Positions 18,514 to 27,658 are shown, numbered from the stretch's first letter. The stretch is DNA of 64,000 nt from Saccharopolyspora montiporae (GCF_015209505.1 NZ_JADEYC010000021.1:62001-126000); one strand, 5' to 3'. Made by a program: numbers and translations. Notes: generated by a model from the sequence alone, not told the origin.

Positions 18514-19140
18514 ATGGAAGGCACCTCGCGCAGCGTCCTGCAGGCTCTCCACGACGACGAGGCCGGTTCCACGGCCCAGAACGAACGCCGCAAGCGGATC
18601 ATCGACGCAACGATCGCCCTGGCGGGCAAGGGCGGCTACGACGCCGTGCAGATGCGGACCGTCGCCGAGAAGGCGGACGTCGCGCTCGGCACCCTGTACC
18701 GCTACTTCCCGTCCAAGATCCACCTGCTGGTCACCGGACTGGCCCGGGAGTTCGAGCGCGCGCAGAACAAGCTCGACCGCACGCGCATCCCGGGTGAGAA
18801 CTCGTACGAGCGCGTCATGTACGTGCTCGGGCGCACCACGCGCGCGCTGCAGCGCAACCCGCAGCTGACCGAGGCGATGACCCGCGCGTTCATGTTCGCG
18901 GACACGTCCGCGGCCAACGAAGTGGACACGGTGGCGGCCCTGGTCGAGCGGCTGTTCACCAAGGCCATGGCCGAGGAGGATCCCACCGAGGAGGAGAAGG
19001 CCATCGCCCGCGTCATCGGCGACGTGTGGCTGTCCAACCTGGTCGCGTGGGTGACCCGGCGATCCTCGGCCTCCGATGTGTCCAACCGGCTGGAACTGAC
19101 CGTGCGGCTGCTGCTGGGCTCCGGCCGTTCCGACGGCTGA
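18514..19140 (+). CDS. kstR: TetR-family sterol catabolism repressor KstR
   Basis: A 208-residue regulator strongly resembling M. tuberculosis KstR (Rv3574). The N-terminal helix-turn-helix covers ERRKRIIDATIALAGKGGYD to VALGTLYRYFPSKIHLL. The ligand domain carries LTEAMTRAFMFADTSAANEVD and DVWLSNLVAWVTRRSSASDVS, both nearly as in the mycobacterial protein. KstR is released from DNA by 3-oxo-cholestenoic acid-type CoA thioesters. I prefer ATG at 18514; a GTG at 18466 with a nearby GAGG would add 16 residues. Matching boxes across 2.4-18.4 kb are its likely targets. Confidence 0.9.
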   Translation: MEGTSRSVLQALHDDEAGSTAQNERRKRIIDATIALAGKGGYDAVQMRTVAEKADVALGTLYRYFPSKIHLLVTGLAREFERAQNKLDRTRIPGENSYERVMYVLGRTTRALQRNPQLTEAMTRAFMFADTSAANEVDTVAALVERLFTKAMAEEDPTEEEKAIARVIGDVWLSNLVAWVTRRSSASDVSNRLELTVRLLLGSGRSDG

Positions 19141-19164
19141 GCCCGCCCGGGCAGCCGGGGCCGA

Positions 19165-20193
19165 TCAGGTCGCGGGCCGGTACCGCTCGGGCCGGCCCGC
19201 GCCCTCGCTCCGCAGCACCCCCCGCCGCACCAGCACTTCCAGGTGCGCTTCGGTCTCGCCGACCGCCAGCACCTGGTTGACCAGGTCGAGGTCCAGCAGG
19301 GCGCGCTCGCGCCGGGTCCAGCCCAGCCGCAGCGCGGCCTCGTAGGCCGTGGACGCACCGTCCCGCACCACCTGGGCGGTGCTGTCCAGCCGCGCCTCGT
19401 GGTGGTCCAGCAACTGCGCGACCCGCTCGTGCACGCTGCCGGTAGGCGGTCCGTGCGCGGGCAGCAGCCGCGCGTCCGGTCGTGCGGCCAGCAGCTGCAG
19501 CGAGTCCAAGAACTCGGCCAGCGGTGCCGCCGACCGCGCCACCTCCGCCCCGATGGACGGCGTGATGTGCGGCAGCACGTGGTCACCGGAGAAGAGCAAT
19601 CCGGCCTGCTCGTCGGCGAACACCACGTGCCCGCGGGTGTGCCCCGGCGTCGGCACGACGCACAGCGTCCGCGACTCCAGCTCGATGCGCGCGTCCGGCG
19701 CCAGCCACTCGTCCGGCTCGGCCAGGTACCGGTCCCGCTCCGGATTGCGCTCGCCGAAGGACTCCGCGAGCTGGCCGAGCAGATCGCGGGCGCCCCAGCG
19801 CAACAGCCGGTCCGGCTGGTCGGAGTGGTCACCGTCCAGTGCCTTGCGCATCGAGGGCAGTTCCCCGGCCCCCAACGAGATCGGGGTGCCGAACTCCGCG
19901 CGCAGCTGCACGGCCTGCGAGTAGTGGTCCCGGTGCGCGTGCGTGATGAGGAACCGGCGAATCCGGTCGAGCCCGGATCCCAGCTGCGCCAGCGCGGATT
20001 CCAGGCGCTCCCGGGCACTGTCCAGCGCCCAGCCGGAGTCGATGAGCACGATCCCGTCCCCGTCGCGCAGCGCGTAGACGTTGACCGCGCGCAGCCCGTC
20101 GCCGGGCATGGGCAGCGGGATCCGGTGCACGCCGTCGGCGACCTCGAACACCCCTGCCTCGGTCCACGCGTGCCGATCCGGTGCGCTGGTCAT
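19165..20193 (-). CDS. Metallo-beta-lactamase fold hydrolase
   Basis: A 342-residue MBL-fold hydrolase with the zinc motif HxHxDH at His85-His90 (LITHAHRDHY), PGHTRGHVVF, SGDHVLPH and a late PAHGPP. The extra C-terminal winged-helix-like region (about 260-342) matches the lactamase-B/BLACT_WH arrangement of LACTB2-like proteins, which hydrolyse thioesters or RNA. The ATG at 20193 follows GGAGGATCGC. It lies 94 bases downstream of the SDR on the same strand and converges on kstR. A CoA-thioesterase role would fit the cluster but is not shown. Confidence 0.75.
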   Translation of the reverse strand: MTSAPDRHAWTEAGVFEVADGVHRIPLPMPGDGLRAVNVYALRDGDGIVLIDSGWALDSARERLESALAQLGSGLDRIRRFLITHAHRDHYSQAVQLRAEFGTPISLGAGELPSMRKALDGDHSDQPDRLLRWGARDLLGQLAESFGERNPERDRYLAEPDEWLAPDARIELESRTLCVVPTPGHTRGHVVFADEQAGLLFSGDHVLPHITPSIGAEVARSAAPLAEFLDSLQLLAARPDARLLPAHGPPTGSVHERVAQLLDHHEARLDSTAQVVRDGASTAYEAALRLGWTRRERALLDLDLVNQVLAVGETEAHLEVLVRRGVLRSEGAGRPERYRPAT

Positions 20194-20287
20194 GCGATCC
20201 TCCGGTTCCCTGTGCGCTTCGGGCCAGGCGATTGTAGATCGTGCGAACCGGCACGCGCGGACGTTCCGGCGGGTAACGGGCGGCGAA

Positions 20288-21190
20288 TCAGGCGCCGTAG
20301 ACCGGTTCCGGCTCCGGCGCTTCGGCCAGCAGCTCGCGCACCACGGTCCCGATCTCCGCCGCGGCGTGCCGGCGGTCGGCCTCGCGCGCCGGTCCGTGCC
20401 GCCACCCGGTCTCCACCGCGATCCGCCCGCCGGCGACCTCGAACACGCGTCCGGTCACCCCGGTGGACTGCTCGCTGACCAGCCAGGCCACCAGCGGGGA
20501 GACGTTCTCCGGTGCCATGGCGTCGAATCCGCCGTCACCGGGTTCGGCCATCATCCCGGCGAAGACGTCCTCGGTCATCCGGGTGCGCGCTGACGGAGCG
20601 ATCGCGTTCACCGCGATCCCGTAGCGGGCCAGCTCCGCGGCGGCGTTGACGGTCAGCGCGGCGATGCCCGCCTTGGCGGCCGCGTAGTTGGTCTGCCCGA
20701 TGCTGCCCAACAATCCGGCACCCGAGGTCGTGTTGACCACGCGGGCCGCCACCTGCTCACCGGCCTTCGCGCGGTCCCGCCAGTGCTCGGCGGCGTGCCG
20801 CAGCACCGCGGCGTGCCCCTTGAGGTGCACGCGCAGCACGTCGTCCCACTCCTGCTCGGAGAGGTTGACGAACATCCGGTCGCGCACCACGCCCGCGTTG
20901 TTCACCACCGCGTCGAGCCTGCCGAACCGCTGCACGGCGAACTGCACCAGTTCCCGCGCCTGCTGCCAGTCGCCGACGTCGGCACCGTGCACCGCGGCGC
21001 TGCCGCCGAGCTCCTCGATGCGCTCGGCGACCTCCTTCGCGGGCCGGTCGTCACCGCCGGACCCGCTCAGCTCCACCCCGACGTCGTTGACCACGACGGC
21101 GGCTCCCTGCTCGGCGAGCTCCAGGGCGTGCGCCCGGCCCAGCCCGCGCGCGGCTCCGGTCACCACGACCACCCGGTCGGCGCAGATCAT
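20288..21190 (-). CDS. Short-chain dehydrogenase of the HIP/side-chain module (Rv3548c-like)
   Basis: A 300-residue SDR. NAD(P)-binding GAARGLGRAHALELAEQGA lies near the N-terminus, with NNAGVVRDRMFVNLSE and the active-site triad in TTSGAGLLGSIGQTNYAAAKAG (Ser, Tyr, Lys). The longer C-terminal tail is typical of the hydroxyacyl-CoA dehydrogenase SDRs related to Rv3548c or MFE-2. The ATG at 21190 follows GGGAGG. It is divergent from echA20 across a KstR2-like box, the same layout as in M. tuberculosis. The likely reaction is oxidation of a 3-hydroxyacyl-CoA of ring or side-chain origin. Confidence 0.75.
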   Translation of the reverse strand: MICADRVVVVTGAARGLGRAHALELAEQGAAVVVNDVGVELSGSGGDDRPAKEVAERIEELGGSAAVHGADVGDWQQARELVQFAVQRFGRLDAVVNNAGVVRDRMFVNLSEQEWDDVLRVHLKGHAAVLRHAAEHWRDRAKAGEQVAARVVNTTSGAGLLGSIGQTNYAAAKAGIAALTVNAAAELARYGIAVNAIAPSARTRMTEDVFAGMMAEPGDGGFDAMAPENVSPLVAWLVSEQSTGVTGRVFEVAGGRIAVETGWRHGPAREADRRHAAAEIGTVVRELLAEAPEPEPVYGA

Positions 21191-21290
21191 CGGTCCTCCC
21201 GTCCACGTGGGCCCGCCGGTTCCGGAATGAACCGGCGATTTCTCGTGCTGGATCGCACTGCCCGGTGTTGCTACCGTAACCGGGAAACCA

Positions 21291-21304
21291 AACAAGTGCT
21301 AGGT
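21291..21304. promoter_or_regulatory. KstR2-like operator at echA20
   Basis: AACAAGTGCTAGGT matches nine of the ten fixed bases of the KstR2 consensus AnCAAGnnCTTGnT (one T replaced by A). It ends 12 bases before the echA20 ATG and about 100 upstream of the divergent SDR. Confidence 0.7.
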
Positions 21305-21316
21305 TCGGTAGGTGAC

Positions 21317-22069
21317 ATGGGCACGCAGGTCGAACGCCTCGAATCCGGAATCGCGGTGCTCACCGTCGACCATCCGCCGGTGAACGCGCTGCCCGCCAAT
21401 GGCTGGCAGGAGCTCGCCACCGCGGTGGGCGACGCTGGCGCCGACCCCACCACGCGGGCCGTCGTGCTGCGCGCGGAGGGACGCGGGTTCAACGCGGGTG
21501 TGGACATCAAGGAACTGGCCGCCGACCCGGGGCACACCAAGCTCGTCGAGGTCAACCACGGCTGCTACGCGGCCTTCCGGGCCGTCTACGAGTGCCCGGT
21601 CCCGGTGATCACCGCGGTGCAGGGCTTCTGCCTGGGCGGCGGCATCGGACTGGCCGGCAACTCCGACGTGCTGATCGCCAGCGAGGACGCCGAGTTCGGC
21701 CTGCCCGAGGTCGACCGCGGAGCGCTGGGCGCGGCGACGCACCTGGCCCGACTCGTCCCGCAGCACCTGATGCGCACCCTGTTCTTCACCGGGCGCACCG
21801 TCAGCGCGCACCAGCTGGAGCACTTCGGGTCGGTCTGGCGGGTCGTGCCCGCCGACCAGCTGCGCGCCACCGCGGTGGAGCTGGCCGGCGAGATCGCGGC
21901 CAAGGACCCGGTGGTGATCCGCCGGGCCAAGGAAGCGCTCAACGGCATCGATCCGGTCGACGTCCACCGCAGCTACCGCTTCGAGCAGGGCTTCACCTTC
22001 GAGCTCAACCTCTCCGGCGTCGCCGACCGCGCCCGCGCGGAGTTCGTGGACGGCTCCGGGCGCGCCTGA
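21317..22069 (+). CDS. echA20: C/D-ring hydrolase EchA20 (crotonase family)
   Basis: A 250-residue crotonase with GRGFNAGVDIKELAADPGH and VQGFCLGGGIGLAGN forming the oxyanion hole. Family knowledge: EchA20 hydrolytically opens a ring of the HIP-derived CoA thioester in the pathway that degrades steroid rings C and D. The ATG at 21317 is close behind the operator. It starts the operon echA20-ipdA-ipdB-ipdC, whose order and strand are as in M. tuberculosis Rv3550-Rv3553. The gap to ipdA is 25 bases. Confidence 0.85.
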   Translation: MGTQVERLESGIAVLTVDHPPVNALPANGWQELATAVGDAGADPTTRAVVLRAEGRGFNAGVDIKELAADPGHTKLVEVNHGCYAAFRAVYECPVPVITAVQGFCLGGGIGLAGNSDVLIASEDAEFGLPEVDRGALGAATHLARLVPQHLMRTLFFTGRTVSAHQLEHFGSVWRVVPADQLRATAVELAGEIAAKDPVVIRRAKEALNGIDPVDVHRSYRFEQGFTFELNLSGVADRARAEFVDGSGRA

Positions 22070-22094
22070 GACTTTCCCGCAGAGAGGAATTCCC

Positions 22095-22964
22095 GTGCAA
22101 GACAAGCTGATGAGCGCCGACCAGGTGGTCGGCGGGCTGTCGGACGGCATGACGCTGGCCATCGGCGGCTGGGGATCGCGCCGCAAACCGATGGCGCTGG
22201 TGCGGGCGATCCTGCGCTCGGACCTGCGCGATCTGACCGTCATCTCCTACGGCGGACCGGACGTGGGTCTGCTGTGCGCGGCGGGCAAGGTCCGCGAGGT
22301 CGTGTTCGGTTTCGTCTCGCTGGATTCGATCGCGCTGGACCCGCACTTCCGCGCCGCGCGGCAGGCGGGAACGGTGCAGGTGGCCGAGTACGACGAGGGA
22401 ATGGTGCTGGCCGGCCTGCGCGCCGCGGCCGCACGGCTGCCGTTCCTGCCCACCCGGGCGGGGCTCGGTTCGGACGTGCCCGCGCTCAACCCCGAGCTGC
22501 GCACGGTCACCTCGCCGTACTCCGACGGCGAGGAGCTGATCGCCATGCCGGCGCTGAAACCCGATGTCGCGCTGGTGCACCTCAACCGGGCCGACCGGTC
22601 GGGCAACGCGCAGTACCTCGGCCCCGACCCGTACTTCGACGACGTGATGTGCGCCGCGGCCGAGCGCAGCTACATCAGCTGCGAGCAGGTCGTGGACACC
22701 GACGAGCTGCTGCGCACGGGGCCGCTGCAATCGCTGCTGATCGACCGGATGTACGCCGACGGCGTCGTGCACGCACCCAACGGGGCCCACTTCACCAGCT
22801 GCGTTCCCGACTACGACCGCGACGAGCGGTTCCAGAGCCACTACGCGGCCAGCGCCGCCGACGGAGCCTGGGAGGAATTCCGGAACCGCTTCCTGTCCGG
22901 GGACGAGGACGCTTACCAGGCCGCGGTCGCGGCCTTCCAGGAGAACCAGGAGGTCCCGGCATGA
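22095..22964 (+). CDS. ipdA: Cholesterol ring-cleaving hydrolase alpha subunit IpdA
   Basis: A 289-residue class I CoA-transferase-like subunit. Hallmarks are AIGGWGSRRKPMALVRAILR, SYGGPDVGLLCAAGKV and the acidic stretch EYDEGMVLAGL, all closely matching Rv3551. IpdAB is a hydrolase that opens the last steroid ring (COCHEA-CoA) rather than a transferase. The GTG at 22095 follows AGAGAGGAA. The gene overlaps ipdB by four bases (ATGA). Confidence 0.88.
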   Translation: MQDKLMSADQVVGGLSDGMTLAIGGWGSRRKPMALVRAILRSDLRDLTVISYGGPDVGLLCAAGKVREVVFGFVSLDSIALDPHFRAARQAGTVQVAEYDEGMVLAGLRAAAARLPFLPTRAGLGSDVPALNPELRTVTSPYSDGEELIAMPALKPDVALVHLNRADRSGNAQYLGPDPYFDDVMCAAAERSYISCEQVVDTDELLRTGPLQSLLIDRMYADGVVHAPNGAHFTSCVPDYDRDERFQSHYAASAADGAWEEFRNRFLSGDEDAYQAAVAAFQENQEVPA

Positions 22965-23707
22965 GCACCGCTGCTACTCGCGCCGAGGTGTGCGCGGTCG
23001 CGTGCGCGGACAGCTTCAGCGACGCCGGACGGGCGCTGGCCTCGCCGTTCGGGGCGATCCCGTCCCTGGGCGCACGGTTGGCCCGCTCGACGAGCGCACC
23101 GGAACTGCTGCTCACCGACGGAGAAGCCGCGCTGATTGCCGAAACCCCGGCGCTGGGCGAGGAATCCACCGCCGAGGTGGAGGGCTGGATGCCCTACCGC
23201 AAGGTGCTGGACACGCTCGCGGGCGGCCGCCGCCGGGTGATGATGGGCGCGAGCCAGATCGACCGGTACGGCAACCAGAACATCTCGCGCATCGGCGGGT
23301 GGGACCGGCCGAAGGCCCAGCTCGTCGGGGTCCGCGGCGCACCGGGCAACTCGGTCAACCACACCACGAACTACTGGGTGGCCAAGCACAGCACCCGCGT
23401 GTTCGTCGAGTCGGTCGACCTGGTCGCCGGGATCGGGCACGACCGCGCCGCCGACTGCGGTGCGCCGTTCCACGACGTCCGCGTGGTGGTCACCGATCTC
23501 GCGGTTCTCGACTTCACCGGCCCCGGCGCGAGCATGCGGCTGCGCTCGGTGCATCCCGGGGTCAGCACCGAGCAAGTCGTCGAGCGCACCGGCTTCGACC
23601 TGGCCACCGATGCGGTCACCGAGACCCGGCTGCCCACCGAGCGGGAGCTGGAGCTGATCCGGAAGCTGGACCCGCAGGAACTGCGTCACGAGGAGGTGCC
23701 GGCGTGA
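22961..23707 (+). CDS. ipdB: Cholesterol ring-cleaving hydrolase beta subunit IpdB
   Basis: A 248-residue partner of IpdA with LTDGEAALI, VMMGASQIDRYGNQNIS and GAPGNSVNHTTNYWV. Together they make the heterotetrameric IpdAB hydrolase of steroid C/D-ring degradation. It lies between ipdA and ipdC with ATGA and GTGA overlaps on both sides, so stoichiometric translation is likely. Confidence 0.88.
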   Translation: MSTAATRAEVCAVACADSFSDAGRALASPFGAIPSLGARLARSTSAPELLLTDGEAALIAETPALGEESTAEVEGWMPYRKVLDTLAGGRRRVMMGASQIDRYGNQNISRIGGWDRPKAQLVGVRGAPGNSVNHTTNYWVAKHSTRVFVESVDLVAGIGHDRAADCGAPFHDVRVVVTDLAVLDFTGPGASMRLRSVHPGVSTEQVVERTGFDLATDAVTETRLPTERELELIRKLDPQELRHEEVPA

Positions 23708-24792
23708 CCGCGGACGACCCGCTGCACACCCGGCTGTGCGCACTGACCGGCATCCGCTACCCGGTGGTGCAGACCGGGATGGGCTGGGTCGCCGGGCCCA
23801 GCCTGGTCTCGGCCACCTCGCAGGCCGGGGGTCTGGGCATTCTGGCCTCGGCGACGATGACCGTGCCGCAGCTGCGCGAGGCGATCGCCGAGGTCCAGCA
23901 GCGCACGGACAAGCCGTTCGGCGTGAACCTGCGCGCGGACGCCGCCGATGCCGAGGAGCGCGTCGACCTGCTCATCCAGGAGGGCGTGGCCGTCGCCTCC
24001 TTCGCGCTGGCCCCACAGCGCGCGCTCATCGACAAGCTCAAGGACGCGGGCGTGGTGGTGATCCCGTCGGTGGGCGCGCGCAGGCACGCGGAGAAGGTCG
24101 CCGAGTGGGGCGCCGACGCGGTGCTCGTGCAGGGCGGCGAAGGCGGCGGGCACACCGGTTCGGTGGCCACCACGCTGCTGCTGCCGCAGGTGGTCGACGC
24201 GGTGGACATCCCGGTGATCGCCGCGGGCGGGTTCTTCGACGGCCGCGGACTGGCGGCCGCGCTGTGCTACGGCGCAAGCGGGGTCGCCATGGGCACGCGG
24301 TTCCTGCTCACCGCGGAGAGCCGGGTGCCCGACGAGGTCAAGCGCCGCTACCTCGCCGCGAGCGCCGCGGACACCCTGGTCACGTCCGAAGTGGACGGTC
24401 TACCGCACCGGATGTTGCGCACCGGCCTCACCGACCGGGTGCAGGGGCGCTCGGCGCTGCGGCGACTGCCGGACGCGCTGCGCCAAGCCCGCGCGTTCAA
24501 GTCGATGACGTCGATGACCTGGCGGCAGCTGCTCGCCGACGGCAAGGCGATGCGCAAGGCGCAGGGCCTGCCGTGGAGCACGGTGCTGCTGGCGGCCAAC
24601 ACGCCGATGCTGATCAAGCGCGCCCTGGTCGACGGCGACCCCGAATCCGGGGTGCTGCCCGCCGGCCAAGTGGTGGGCATGGTGGACGAACTGCCCACCT
24701 GCGCCGAGCTCATCGGCGAGGTGGCCGCCGAGGCCGAACGGGTGCTGACCGGGCTCACTCCGGCTGGACGATCCCTTCGCACAGGATCCTGA
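23704..24792 (+). CDS. ipdC: Flavin-dependent CoA-thioester reductase IpdC
   Basis: A 362-residue FMN TIM-barrel protein of the nitronate monooxygenase superfamily, with YPVVQTGMGWVAGPSLV, LVQGGEGGGHTGSVATTLLL and AAGGFFDGRGLAAALCYGA. IpdC acts after or with IpdAB in HIP breakdown. Its GTG overlaps the ipdB stop. Its last 38 bases are antisense to the end of kstR2, an unusually deep convergent overlap. Confidence 0.85.
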   Translation: MTADDPLHTRLCALTGIRYPVVQTGMGWVAGPSLVSATSQAGGLGILASATMTVPQLREAIAEVQQRTDKPFGVNLRADAADAEERVDLLIQEGVAVASFALAPQRALIDKLKDAGVVVIPSVGARRHAEKVAEWGADAVLVQGGEGGGHTGSVATTLLLPQVVDAVDIPVIAAGGFFDGRGLAAALCYGASGVAMGTRFLLTAESRVPDEVKRRYLAASAADTLVTSEVDGLPHRMLRTGLTDRVQGRSALRRLPDALRQARAFKSMTSMTWRQLLADGKAMRKAQGLPWSTVLLAANTPMLIKRALVDGDPESGVLPAGQVVGMVDELPTCAELIGEVAAEAERVLTGLTPAGRSLRTGS

Positions 24793-25396
24793 TGTATTGC
24801 TCGGCGATCGTCTCCGCGGCCAGCTTCCCCTTCGGGTTGTACCAGTGCACGCTCGTCCAGACCATGTCCCGGATGAACCGGTAGGTGAGCTTGACGTCGA
24901 GGTCGGCGCGGAACACGCCTTCGCGCTGACCGTCCTGCAGCACCCGGGTCCAGGTGCGCTCGAACTCGTTGGCCGCCTTGCGCAGGTAGCCGAACCGCTC
25001 GTACTGGGCCAGGTACTTCGACTCGTTCTGGAAGATGGCGATGGCCGCGTGGTTGTCCTGCAGCGCGCGGAAGGATTGCCGGACCAGCTCGGCGAGGGCG
25101 GTGCGCGGATCGGTGGCCTCGCGCAGCACCTGCTGGTAGGCGCGGCGCTGCGGCTCCAGGAAGCCGCGCAGGATCTCATCGGCCATCGACTCCTTGGAGT
25201 CGAAGTGGTGGTAGAGGCTGCCGGACAGGATGCCGGCCTCGTCGGCGATCTCGCGCACCGTGGTGGCCAGGAAGCCGCGCGTGGCGAAGAGTTCCGCCGC
25301 GATCGCCAGAAGTTCCGCCCGACGCTGCGAACCGCCGGATTCCCGAGTCCCGCCACCACGGGCGGACAAGCGCTTGGTAGTCACCACATGGTCCAT
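24755..25396 (-). CDS. kstR2: TetR-family repressor KstR2
   Basis: A 213-residue TetR regulator aligned by eye with Rv3557c. Shared stretches are ADEAGILSGSLYHHFDSKESMADEILRGFL in the helix-turn-helix and adjoining helix, DLDVKLTYRFIRDMVWTSVHWYNPKG, and EQYIRILCEGI at the C-terminus. KstR2 represses the HIP genes until HIP-CoA binds. The ATG at 25396 follows GGGAGA closely; a GTG at 25387 is an alternative with better spacing. The gene is read against ipdC, and the 230 bases before its start contain repeat copy 2. Confidence 0.88.
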   Translation of the reverse strand: MDHVVTTKRLSARGGGTRESGGSQRRAELLAIAAELFATRGFLATTVREIADEAGILSGSLYHHFDSKESMADEILRGFLEPQRRAYQQVLREATDPRTALAELVRQSFRALQDNHAAIAIFQNESKYLAQYERFGYLRKAANEFERTWTRVLQDGQREGVFRADLDVKLTYRFIRDMVWTSVHWYNPKGKLAAETIAEQYIRILCEGIVQPE

Positions 25397-25440
25397 TCTC
25401 CCAGAGGGGCACGATTCAGGCCTGGCGGGCCCGCACAGCG

Positions 25441-25625
25441 GGGAACCGCTTGTTCCGAGCGGCGGCGGCCGCTTCCACCCCACCGATCAACCCGCACCGC
25501 CGGGGGTTCTCAGCGGCCGCCTCGGCAGGACGGCCCCGGCGCCGCGCATGGCTGGCTCGGAGGACCGGGGCGGCGTGGAAAGGCTCTCCCACCGGCACCG
25601 CCCAGCGGGCCTGTTGCACACGGTC
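25441..25625 (+). repeat. Intergenic hairpin repeat, copy 2 of 3
   Basis: Fills the gap between kstR2 and ipdF. The hairpin GAGCGGC (25457-25463)/GCCGCTT (25468-25474) has a GGCG loop and is followed by the conserved CCGATCAACC strand. The region 25571-25625 (GGCGGCGTGGAA to TTGCACACGGTC) matches the distal part of copy 3, which copy 1 lacks or has lost. No coding character is evident. Confidence 0.7.
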
Positions 25626-25626
25626 G

Positions 25627-26409
25627 TCACGGATGCTGACTGCTGGCCGAGAGCACCTCGCCGGTGAGGTAGGAGGAGTAATCGCTGGCCAGGAAGACCA
25701 TCACGTTGGCCACCTCCCACGGCTCGGCGGAGCGGCCGAACGCCTCCCGCGACTCCAGTTCGGCCAGCATGTCGTCGTCGGTCACCTTCGCCAGGTTCGG
25801 ATGCATCACCAGGCTCGGTGCCACGGCGTTGATCCGGACGCCGAACTCGGCCGCGTCCATCGCCGCGCACCGGGTCAGCGCCATCACTCCGGCCTTGGCC
25901 GCCGCGTAGTGCGCCTGCCCGGCCTGCGCGCGCCAACCGACCACCGAGGCGTTGTTCACCACCGCTCCCCCACCGCCCTGCTCCCGGAACCGGCGCACCG
26001 CGGCCCGGGTGCAGCGGAACGCCCCGTTGAGCGTGACGTCCAGCACACGACCCCATTCCTCGTCGGTCATGTCCACGATGGAGGCGGTGCCGCCGAGGCC
26101 GGCGTTGTTCACGAACACGTCGATCCCGCCGAACTCGGCCGCCGCGGTGTCCAGCAGGGCATGCACCTGCTCCTCGTCGGTGACATCGCAGCGCACCGCG
26201 GCCACCTCGGCTCCCGGCAGCGCCGCCAGCTCGGCGCGGGTGGCTTCCAGCCTGCGCTCGTGGTGGTCGCTGATGAGCACGCGGGCGCCCTCGTCGAGCA
26301 TCCGGCGCGCGGCCGCGGAGCCGATCCCGCTGCCTGCCGCCGCGGTGATCACCGCGGTCTTGCCCCGCAGCAGGCCGCTGGCGGGCGGTGGTTGGGGTGC
26401 GGCGGTCAT
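25627..26409 (-). CDS. ipdF: Short-chain dehydrogenase IpdF
   Basis: A 260-residue SDR. It has ITAAAGSGIGSAAARRMLDEG as an unusual cofactor loop (AAAGSGIG in place of GxxxGIG), NNAGLGGTASIVDMTDEEW, and the catalytic region NNASVVGWRAQAGQAHYAAAKAG. The AAAGSGIG loop and the position beside fadE30 and kstR2 match Rv3559c/IpdF, which oxidises the hydroxyl of HIP-type CoA esters. The ATG at 26409 follows GGAGGAGC. It is 45 bases after fadE30 on the same strand and probably shares its transcript. Confidence 0.83.
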   Translation of the reverse strand: MTAAPQPPPASGLLRGKTAVITAAAGSGIGSAAARRMLDEGARVLISDHHERRLEATRAELAALPGAEVAAVRCDVTDEEQVHALLDTAAAEFGGIDVFVNNAGLGGTASIVDMTDEEWGRVLDVTLNGAFRCTRAAVRRFREQGGGGAVVNNASVVGWRAQAGQAHYAAAKAGVMALTRCAAMDAAEFGVRINAVAPSLVMHPNLAKVTDDDMLAELESREAFGRSAEPWEVANVMVFLASDYSSYLTGEVLSASSQHP

Positions 26410-26454
26410 GCGCTCCTCCAGGTGGTGCGGTGCGGGAATCCTCCGTGGCCCGGA

Positions 26455-27624
26455 TCAATTCCCCTTGGGCAAGCCGAGGATCCGCTCGGCGACGATGTTG
26501 CGCTGGATCTCGTCCGAGCCCCCGTAGATGGTGTCGGCGCGGGTGAACAGGAACAGGCGCTGCCAGGTGTCCAGGTCGTACGGCGCGCCTCGGGCGGTGA
26601 GCCCGTCGGCGCCGGCGACGTCCAGAGCCAGTTCACCCAGGCCGCGGTGGAACGACGACCACACCAGTTTCACCACCGAGGACTGCGGGCCGGCCGGGGT
26701 GTCGCCGCACAGCATGCGCAGCACCGTGCAGCGCAGCGCCTCCAGGCCGATGTGCGCGCGGTCGATCCGGTCGCGCAGCACCGGATCCTGCGCGGCGCCG
26801 TTGGACTCGGCGAGCTCGGTGATGGCGGCCAGCTCGCGGCGGAACACCACCTGCTGGTCGACGGTGCCGATGCCGCGCTCGAAACCGAGCGTGCCCATCG
26901 CCACCCGCCAGCCCTGCCCGGGTTCGCCGACGACGTTGTCCGCGGCGGTGGTGGCGCCGTCGAAGAAGACCTCGTTGAACTCCGAGGTCCCGGTCAGCTG
27001 GACGATCGGGCGCACCTGCACGCCGGGTTGGTCCATCGGGATCAGCAGATAGGACAGGCCCGCGTGCCTGCTGCTCCCCGGTTCGGTGCGCACCACGGCG
27101 AAGCACCAGTCGGCGTGCTGGGCCAGCGAGGTCCACACCTTCTGCCCATGCACCACCCAGCGGTCCCCGTCCAGCTCGGCCGCCGTGGACACCGCGGCCA
27201 GGTCGGATCCGGCGCCCGGTTCCGAATAGCCCTGGCACCACAGGTCGCGCACCCCGGCGATTCCGGGCAGGAAGCGGGCGCGCTGCTGCTCGGTGCCGAA
27301 CGCGATCAACGTGGGCCCCAGCAGCTCCTCGCCGATGTGCCCCACCCGCACCGGGGCGTTGGCCCGCGCGTACTCCTCGTGGAAGATGATCTGCTGCTCA
27401 GTCGTGGCCTCCCGGCCACCGTACTCGCGCGGCCAGCTCAGGCAGGTCCAGCCGTGCTCGGCCAGCAACCGGTCCCAAGCCAACCGCAGCTCGAAGTCCT
27501 CGTGCTCGCGACCGGGCCCGCCGATACCGCCCGCTGCCGCGAATTCGCCGGTCAAGTGGTCGTCGAGCCATTGACGTACCTCGGATCGGAACGCGGAATC
27601 GGCCGCGCTGTCGGTGAGGTCCAC
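26455..27624 (-). CDS. fadE30: Acyl-CoA dehydrogenase FadE30
   Basis: A 389-residue FAD-dependent acyl-CoA dehydrogenase. It has GYSEPGAGSDLAAVSTAA (FAD loop), HGQKVWTSLAQHADW and the C-terminal YGGSDEIQRNIVAERILGLPKG. FadE30 catalyses the first dehydrogenation of the HIP-CoA propionyl side chain. The GTG at 27624 follows GGGAGG; the longer upstream frame would enter the promoter palindrome. Next on the strand is ipdF. The order fadE30-ipdF-kstR2 is as in M. tuberculosis except that a PPE gene there is replaced by repeat copy 2 here. Confidence 0.85.
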   Translation of the reverse strand: MDLTDSAADSAFRSEVRQWLDDHLTGEFAAAGGIGGPGREHEDFELRLAWDRLLAEHGWTCLSWPREYGGREATTEQQIIFHEEYARANAPVRVGHIGEELLGPTLIAFGTEQQRARFLPGIAGVRDLWCQGYSEPGAGSDLAAVSTAAELDGDRWVVHGQKVWTSLAQHADWCFAVVRTEPGSSRHAGLSYLLIPMDQPGVQVRPIVQLTGTSEFNEVFFDGATTAADNVVGEPGQGWRVAMGTLGFERGIGTVDQQVVFRRELAAITELAESNGAAQDPVLRDRIDRAHIGLEALRCTVLRMLCGDTPAGPQSSVVKLVWSSFHRGLGELALDVAGADGLTARGAPYDLDTWQRLFLFTRADTIYGGSDEIQRNIVAERILGLPKGN

Positions 27625-27658
27625 ATCGCCTCCCGGAGTTCTCCCGAGCCGGGACTCT

